Origin: Usnea hakonensis
Taxonomy: Eukaryota; Ascomycota; Lecanoromycetes; Lecanorales; Parmeliaceae
Direction: 5' to 3'
Assembly (NCBI GenBank): GCA_013423325.1
Contig: BLJB01000150.1
Span: 248,001-312,000, forward strand
Length of the DNA: 64,000 nt
The notes under the pieces were generated by a model, which saw only the letters and a list, made by a program, of their open reading frames with translations, was not told the origin of the DNA and searched no databases. The translations under genes and the position numbers were made by a program. Every line of letters starts with the position of its first letter. The first letter of the stretch is position 1. This document shows, piece by piece, positions 57,406 to 64,000 of the stretch.

Positions 57406-58398
57406 CGCCGAATCGTGAAGCGGAGATGGATCGGGCAATTACGCTTACATCAACCGGGTCAGCCGCATGACTTCGGGAAGAGATCCCTAATCACCATGTC
57501 CGAATTCGAGCGGGCCATCGCTCCCTCCTCCCATGCATACAGGATTCGCAAAAAACCTCTTCGTGCAAAACCCTCACGGAAAATAAAATTCGATTATACA
57601 ACTGCCTTGTCTTCCACCGTCTTCGCCTCATATCTGCTACTAATCCCATCTCCGCTTTCCATGCGCATCCGACTTCCCATTCGTTCACCTGTCATAGGAT
57701 CCTACACATGCCTCCATCATCTCTATCACACCTGCCTCCTCCGTGCACCGGTTCATCTACTTCCTTCAAGAGCGCCTCAGCGCCTTTCTCTCGCACCCTC
57801 CCAAACCCCTTCCTTCCATTTCCTTTCCTTTCCTTCCCATCCCTTTCCACTCCTCAACCTCAACCTCCCTACCCTACCCAGCCACGCTTCACTCTTACCT
57901 CACAGACCCCGTTCTGGCCCACGCACCTCCATATCCACTTCCCCATTGTCCCATCCCTACACGTCCCCAAACACCCCTCCCTCAAAAGCCCACCAACTAT
58001 ATCATTGCTCCAAAGAACACGGATGACGGTGCACGGAAAGCACTCCGTTTAAGGCCTTCAAGGGAAAAATCTTCAAGTCTCTCCTCCTCCTCCCTGCGGG
58101 CCCCTTCTCTCCCCCACGCAGAAAACGATCCGAAGCTAAAGGAAAACAGAGAGTCGAATGTGCTCTCGCATCATCCTATTCCATCAAAATACGAGCGAGG
58201 GAGTGGACGGGTCCAATGAGGGCTGGCCGGCCCATCTACACGCACTCTTCGAAAGAAGGAAGGAAGGAAAGAAAAATAGGTATATAATTAAAATATACAT
58301 AAAACGAACATACCGTTCTTCAAATATATACATACATACAATACAATCCTCCCCCCCCACGCCGGCCCGCCGGTCCCATAAAATCCCCCCACTCCCAC
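57406..58398. other. convergent intergenic region, pyrimidine-rich
   Basis: Long motif-free frames arise from the C/T-rich plus strand at about 57700-58130. A short TA-rich stretch with ATACATACATAC-like repeats lies near 58290-58345, probably in the 3' end of the next gene. No gene is supported. Confidence 0.4.
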
Positions 58399-60495
58399 TC
58401 AACACCCCGTCACCAACCCATACACCACCTTCCCCAACCCAACCCCCATCTGCGCACCCCCCCTCGTCGCCACGAAACCCACAGACCTCAGCCCCTCCCA
58501 TCCACCCCCCATCTCCACATCCTGCATCACGCCCGGTGCCGCGGACAGCGCTCTCTCGTACCCGGCCCCTGCGCCGACGCCGAAGATTTGTAGTGAGCAG
58601 TTGCTGGCTGCTGCTGGGGGGGTGGTCGTGTCGGATGATGGCGATGGTGATGAGGAGGAGGAGGAGGAGGTATCGTCGCAGGAGATGGACAGGGAAGTGA
58701 GGGAGAAGGAGAGGGTGTTTGGGGCGAGGGTGATTTGTTTGAGGGCGACTGCTGGGGCGGCGAAGAGGTGGGTTGGTGGGGGGAGTGGGGATGAGGAGTC
58801 CGAGGTTGAGTTTGGGGGTGTGGTGGGGGCGAAGGCGGTGTAGTTTAGGCCTTGGAGGATCAGGGGGCTCGGGGGTATTGGGGGGAGTTCGGAGAACTGT
58901 GGTTGGGGTGGGTGGTGTTAGTGGTGGGATTTGTGTGTGTGTGCATGAGGAGGAGAGGAGAGGAAGGAAGAAGGACGTACGTTTGTGGTCATGTTTTGGG
59001 TGGTTGTGCCGTTGGTGCAGAGGGGGGTGGTGCTGTTGGTGGTTAATGGCTGGGGTGGTGGTAGTGGTGGCGGCGGTGAGATCGAGTTGTTTGAAGGAAC
59101 GATTGGTGGGGAAGGTGGTGGTGTGGAGATGGATACCGGAGGTGTCGAAGTCGGCGGAGCCAGGAAGCTTGATCCGTCATCTGGGAAGTATTCCATCGTG
59201 GGCGAAGCCGTTGCATTGGCTTGAGTGGGTGGCGTCAGCAGCGTGGATCCATTATCTGGGAAGTATTCCACCGTCGGAGACTGTAAAGCCGTAGGTCCAG
59301 CCGTTGGCTTGAAGACGGTGCCATTAGCCTGTGAGGGTGGTATCAATAGCGAGGATCCGTTTCCGAAGTATTCTTTTGTTGGAGAAGGTCCGATTGTGGT
59401 CGTTCTGACTGGAGTGTCAGTAACGAATTTGGACACGAAATACGTTGAAAATGGCTGGTTTGTGGGTCTTCCGAAACCGGATCCGGTTGGTCTGAAGCCG
59501 CGGGAGGGGCCTGAACCTAGCGGAAGTGTTTGATTGGTAGTGTTGCGATAGGGGTACGGCGCTATGATTGGGGGTTTGAAGGTCATTGGCGGGGCGAGGG
59601 AAGAAGAAGGCGGTTGAACAATTGGACTGGTCTGAATGTTCGCAGGAAAGGACGTCGCTATTGTCGTAGTGGTACCTATATTAGGAACGACTGGCAAGGT
59701 AGCGTTTGCAACCGGGACATCGCTTGTAGTTAGGGAAGCGAAGAGACTCGGCGTCGTTACAACCTGAGGTACTATTGCAGGCGTAGAAGTTTGGCTGAAG
59801 ATTGGCGTATTTGATGTGGTTGAAGGCTGCGTGTTAGGAGCAGGGACTGGAGCTGGAGCTGGAGCTGGAGCTGGAGCAGGGGCTGGAGCGATTGGAGGAT
59901 TCGCTGGATTTGCTGAATTTATGGGACTTGAACAAGCAGGAGCCTGATCTGCGGTCACTGCCATCCAAACAGTCACCGTTGTTGTCTGCGTTTGTGGAGT
60001 CACAGTGACCGTCACTGTTTCTGTCTGCGTCTGAGGAGTTGTTGTAATCGTAATCGTCTCCGGAGCTGGAGTGACGGTGACAGTCTGTGCTGGCAAAGTA
60101 ATCGTCTGCAGCGGCTGTGTGACCGTTTGCAGAGGCGGACATTGGTTTCCCAATGTACTCTGGCCCTCTGTGTTTCCCTGCGTTCTATATGGCCGTGTAG
60201 AGTTCTGATATGGCGCTCCTTCGGTTGGATAAGGTACAGCGCCACTGCCTGCAAAGCTGCTGCCTGTATTGGCCGTGCCGGAGGGTACAAGGGACCATCC
60301 TGAGCTCGAAGGGATGCTGTTGCTCGTGGGCGCTTTCGCGCTGCGGCTTCCATTAGTAAGATTGGTGATCATGTTCTGAGGGCATGGTTGGCCAAGAGAT
60401 TCAAGATGTTCGCCGTTTTTCATATTTGGAGCGCCATCGGTCGTTATAGAAAGACACACTGCTAACAGGAGCAATTGGGTAAAGACAGGCATCAT
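58399..60495 (-). CDS. Secreted Ser/Thr/Pro-rich protein with internal repeats
   Basis: Two exons (60495-58981 and 58896-58399) give 2013 nt, 670 residues. The ATG at 60495 begins a signal peptide (MMPVFTQLLLLAVCLSITTDG). Then come a Cys-containing section, a Thr/Val-rich stretch (TITLPAQTVTVTPAPETITI) of the kind seen in fungal wall glycoproteins, a Pro-Ala repeat, and three imperfect repeats of about 25 residues with core EYF-x-x-x-GS-x-L. The second exon starts FSELPPIPPSPLILQGLNY and forms a more ordered C-terminal region with CDD and SNCSLQIFGVGAG, ending in VYGLVTGC. There is no clear GPI-anchor signal. Probably extracellular or wall-bound; function unknown. Confidence 0.8.
59150..59390 (-). 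repeat. three coding repeats of about 25 residues (EYF-GS-L units)
   Basis: Three units in the secreted protein share the pattern SPT-x-EYF-x-x-x-GS-x-L-x-PP-x-QAN. They lie around 59343-59390, 59240-59285 and 59155-59205. The DNA copies are clearly similar but diverged. Confidence 0.8.
59845..59889 (-). repeat. hexanucleotide repeat coding Pro-Ala
   Basis: About seven near-perfect AGCTGG units on the plus strand encode an alternating Pro-Ala stretch on the minus strand inside the secreted protein. Confidence 0.88.
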
Positions 60496-61168
60496 GACTC
60501 TCCATTGAAGACTTTTGGGAGAGCGCACAAGAGGTGGCTACGAACAGAACAGAAAGGACTGTAATTGATAATGACAGAAAAACCGCACAATCACACTGAC
60601 AAGGTTCAACGACATTGGATAGGAGATGTGCATCAAAAGCTCCGAATTTGGTCCTTTCATCTGAAATAGCAACGGCATTGCTGTTCTCTTGCGCACGTAT
60701 CGTGTTGTACCCGAAGGTTGAACGGCATCCGTCGCCTCTAGAATTTTCGGATGTACTTGGAGCGCATACATGATTGGTTATTCTACAGTGAAACACTGGT
60801 CTGGCAGTTGTCTGTGGAGCAAAAAGGAGGCCAACGCACAGATGCACAGTTGAAGCGACGCCAGCGCCAACTGTGGCTGTTGTGGCTCAGAAGCGATAAA
60901 AGTGGAGCACTTTTGGCTAGCAGCGGAGAGAGAATGTTGGTTCCATCCGAGGCATCAATGTTTCATGCTTCTTCTAAAACATGCATCGGTCAATAACGGT
61001 TCCACCGTAAGTTTGGCTGGAGCATGCACTATCCTGCTGTAGAGTCATGGAGTAAGGCTTGCGCCTAGTTAATGCGTGCAATGAAAAGGATTATCGAAGA
61101 ACTGAAGTCCATCAAGATCTGCATCCCATAATCCAGTCCAGACCAGATATGGTTAACCCACGCCATTC
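60496..61168. other. intergenic region between the two secreted-protein genes
   Basis: Upstream region of the gene at 58399-60495 and 3' end of the gene at 61169-63458. Short frames carry no motif. Confidence 0.45.
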
Positions 61169-63458
61169 CTAATCTTGCGATGAACGCTCCAGCTGCGCTG
61201 CACAAGTGTTATTGGACCATCCCAAGCTCAGATTGTCCATATACCAATCAACAGGCGTGCCTCCAACAGTCGCGATGATTTGAAGCCCAGTCAAATTCCG
61301 GAAGCCATCAGCCAATTCCACCAATGCCAGGGAGCAATGCTTCATTTCTATACAAGGAGGCTGGGTGAATCCTTGAGCGATGTAGCTGAAGGCAGACGAG
61401 TTTTGATAGCCTTTAACCGTGATGCTGCAGTCGTTCGGGCCAGGATTGGTGCAGCCGAGATAGGCTGAATATGCATCAATCCAATAGGCGCTATCGGATG
61501 CCCTTGGTCCACTACCAATTTCACCAGTCAATTCGAGCTGTAAGATTTCCGAGTCAGCACTCCCTCTTGATCCAGAAACACCGAGAATTAAGGTAGCCCA
61601 GAGAGTCCACACGAGAAAACCCGTCTCACGACTCGTAGTGGCCCTGGATAAAAAAGAAAATATACGTACGCCTGCGCCGGGTGAAGCAGTCGCTCCTGAA
61701 CCGTCCGCGCGATACACGGCCAGCTGCGGAGGTGAGATTGGTGGGAAAGGATCGGAGGGAGGAGGAACGTAGCCAAAGTACTCTTGGAAAAACAGCTTGT
61801 GGTAGGGATTGAAAATAGGTGGAATATCCGTGTCCTATAGAAGATGGAATCAGCGCCTAGAGAAATAGGAGAGCCCAAATGGTATCCAAATTTTCTAAAC
61901 TCGTTGCAATTCGCGGATGTGAGCACGGAAAGGTACATACCCCGGGACCTGCGGAAAAAGCTGGTAGATCGTCGAAGTCAATTACGAAGTCTGCAGATGC
62001 ATCACCACATGAAGAGGCAGTGGTAGTAGCCGCTGTACTCGAGGCTGTTAATGTGTTTGATTCCAAGCGCGAAGACAACGCACCACTCGAGGTCAGCTGA
62101 GCGGCAGTTAATGAAGACGAGCTTGTTGGAGAAGGAGCAGGGAGCTGGTCGTATGGATAAGCGCCAACCGTACTGTTTAGAGCTGTGGGAGGTATTGATA
62201 CTGTCTGGACTGAGGCAGACATGGTGCTGGAAATCACTTGAAGGTGCGTCAGTCAATGCACTTTGCCGGCACCACATCCTCTGGAACTTACGAGAAGTTA
62301 CTGGCTCAGACTGTAGCGCTGTCGCTGTCACTGGGGCAACGACAGGCGAAGTGCTGAAAGCTGACGGAGACGCGCCATCATAATTGTTAGTCCAGGAAAC
62401 AGCCTCACCATCAATGCTGGCAACGACGATGTTGGCAGCAGCCCTAGCCTTGACGTAACGGGTTGCGTTGCCACGGGGAAGTGGCACCACACTAGAAGAA
62501 ACAACAGGATAAGCTGTGCCTGCAAAGTATGCCAATTTTTCCGCGACCGTGACTGATCCGATAATAGATGATTTAACCGTGATGAACGTTGACATGCTTG
62601 AATTCCAACCGTTAGAAGCAAACCCGGTGTACGCTCCGGCGGAGGCAGATATAGTAGAAACAGGCAGCGTCTGGGTCTCGGTACGTGTTTCAGTGACTGT
62701 CTCGGTGGAAGACAGAGTCAAGAAGCTTGTGGCAGAGGGGAGCATCTCCGACGGTGGAGCAACATAACCGGGCGGAACTGGCTGCAAAGTGACGACCTGA
62801 GTGCTAGTGATTAGAGAAGCCGAAGCTGGCCTAAAGATTTTCGGAGTCAGAATGCCTCTTGTGGGATCAGGTTGAAGTAGTGAAGCAGGTCTTGGGAGTC
62901 AAAGGACTCCCAACCAACATCTCGCAGCTCAGATTGCAGTACAGATCAGGAGGGTATGGCCTGAGAAAATAACTCACGGCGTAGCACCCAGCCAGTAAGT
63001 GGTCCCATTGTTCTCGGAGAAAGAGTAATCTGCTTGACCTTCGGCTGGCGAGGATGCTTGAATGATGCTGATGACTTGAGTGGAGATCACAGAGCCAATG
63101 ACGGTGGCTGTGACCGCAGTCGGAGTCACTTGTGCAGCGCCGTTAACCGAGGCTTCGATGTCCGCTGTGGCTATTGGACCTTGACTAAGAGAGTAGATTG
63201 TCTCGGTAGTAGGGGAGGCTGACAAGGTGACGAAGATTGTCGACACGGGTCCGCATGCATTTCTGGTGTCTCGAGGTCAGTGACAATTTCTCGCAAGTGT
63301 TACACAAGACGTGATGCTTGCAATGAAAGACTGCACAAGGATATAAGTTCCTTATACCAGGGGCAAAAGGCATTGATGTCTCCAGTGAAGACTTACTCTG
63401 TCGCCGTTGCAGCAGCGCCGCCTATGCCAACAAGTAGGAGCGGCTTGAGAGGGTGCAT
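61169..63458 (-). CDS. Secreted Ser/Thr-rich protein with a Cys-containing C-terminal domain
   Basis: Six exons (63458-63397, 63262-62978, 62830-62292, 62236-61941, 61834-61670, 61537-61169) give 1716 nt, 571 residues. The signal peptide is MHPLKPLLLVGIGGAAATAT, followed by ENACGPVSTIFVTLSASPTTE. Then comes a Ser/Thr/Val-rich region with ETVTETRTETQTLPV. After a linker with SSCGDASADFVIDFDDLPAFS the C-terminal domain carries PIFNPYHKLFFQEYFGYVPP, LELTGEIGSG, YLGCTNPGPNDCSI, PPCIEMKHCSLALVEL and PVDWYMDNLSLGWSNNTCA. That last motif looks like a lectin-like beta-sandwich edge found in fungal secreted proteins (inference). The last intron (61669-61538) is placed by its CTGAC branch and TTACAG acceptor. 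Function unknown. Confidence 0.8.
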
Positions 63459-64000
63459 CTTGGTACTGACGCAAAAGGTAAGTAAAATAGGAAAGATGGC
63501 TATGACTTGCTGGTAAAAGGAGTGGAATTGACGTCAATCTTGGTGTAAATGAGTGTGGAATTATGTTGCTTGAAAAGAAGGTGAGTTGATGGTGTTGAAA
63601 ACATCTGAAGGAGTCCCGTTCTAAATGTTTATCAACGCAACCGCGCTAGTACTAGCCAAAAACGGCTATGTACAGGAAGGTCTAGCAGATGTGGCGGAAG
63701 CACTTCTGAAGTGATGACTGCTGAAGGCAGTATCGTCCCTGCAATTTTAGGGGTATTTTTCAAGACATTTACGTGTTTCACATTGTCTTTTAGTCACATG
63801 ATCAATTTCACCGTTGCCTCTCCAAGAGCCAGTCCAGTACAAGTCCAGAGCACCATTAGAGTATGGAAGCATTTCTGTATAGCAAGTCGCCGCAAGCTTG
63901 GAGAGAGAAGGGTGAATTTTATCAACGAGGGCAGCTAGCAAGTTGCATGGGTTTCACAAAGCAAACCCCAACCGGCCCAGAGAAAGCACCCGGGTGTGAG
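63459..64000. other. upstream region of the last gene, to the window end
   Basis: Promoter of the secreted-protein gene at 61169-63458. No further gene is seen before the edge. Confidence 0.4.

Noticed and set aside
57415..58219. Overlapping plus-strand frames rich in Pro, Ser and His
   Set aside because: Produced by the C/T-rich strand; three frames are open at once, which indicates composition rather than coding.
60401..60847. Minus-strand frame of 148 codons overlapping the start of a secreted-protein gene
   Set aside because: It overlaps the signal-peptide exon in another frame and has no domain.
1..64000. CRISPR array, prophage or bacterial operon features
   Set aside because: No spaced direct repeats of that kind; introns and protein families are eukaryotic throughout.

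Overview
The window looks like nuclear DNA of a filamentous ascomycete (Pezizomycotina). The evidence is many short GT-AG introns of about 45-130 bases (often with CTGAC/CTAAT-like branch sites), a class III chitin synthase, a fungal Opy2 membrane anchor, a mitochondrial mL58 protein and large intergenic spaces. A Leotiomycetes-like source is a guess from the flavour of the proteins. I joined exons by hand. For most genes the joined exons total an exact multiple of three and restore known motifs across every junction; I treat that as the main support for the models.

Layout. 0.4-7 kb: housekeeping block with mL58 (+), a cyclophilin-40 co-chaperone (-), D-aminoacyl-tRNA deacylase (-) and the CCR4-NOT subunit Not3/Not5 (+). 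7-15 kb: a C2H2 zinc-finger protein (+), a Dug1-type dipeptidase (+) and a patatin-fold protein (-) that has lost both catalytic residues. 15.5-33 kb: a cell-surface and polar-growth stretch with Opy2 (-), class III chitin synthase (+), the NEDD8-conjugating enzyme Ubc12 (+), a WKF-domain nucleolar-type protein (+), gamma-tubulin complex subunit GCP3 (-) and a family 2 glycosyltransferase of the hyphal-growth GT2 type (-). 33-44 kb: about 10 kb almost without genes, holding one small secreted protein (-) and several microsatellites. 44-51 kb: a phytanoyl-CoA-dioxygenase-family protein (+), a 3'-truncated tRNA-Leu(UAA) (-), a four-helix claudin-like membrane protein (-), a secreted beta-propeller protein (-) and a CDK10/Ppk23-like kinase in eight exons (-). 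51-53.4 kb: a helical-repeat gene broken by frame changes, probably a pseudogene. 53.8-57.4 kb: Get3 ATPase (-), 5-hydroxyisourate hydrolase (+) and a small 110-residue three-exon protein (+). 58.4-63.5 kb: two consecutive secreted Ser/Thr/Pro-rich proteins (-).

The genes do not form an operon or a recognisable biosynthetic cluster. The most coherent theme is the wall and polarity set between 15 and 33 kb: an Opy2 stress-MAPK anchor divergent from a chitin synthase across a 2.8-kb promoter region, with a second processive glycosyltransferase and a microtubule nucleation subunit nearby. I saw no transposon, CRISPR array or secondary-metabolite backbone gene. The most unusual items are the catalytically dead patatin-like protein, the decayed repeat-protein gene, the truncated tRNA, very small coding exons (10 nt and 7 nt) and the lone secreted-protein gene in the gene-poor interval.
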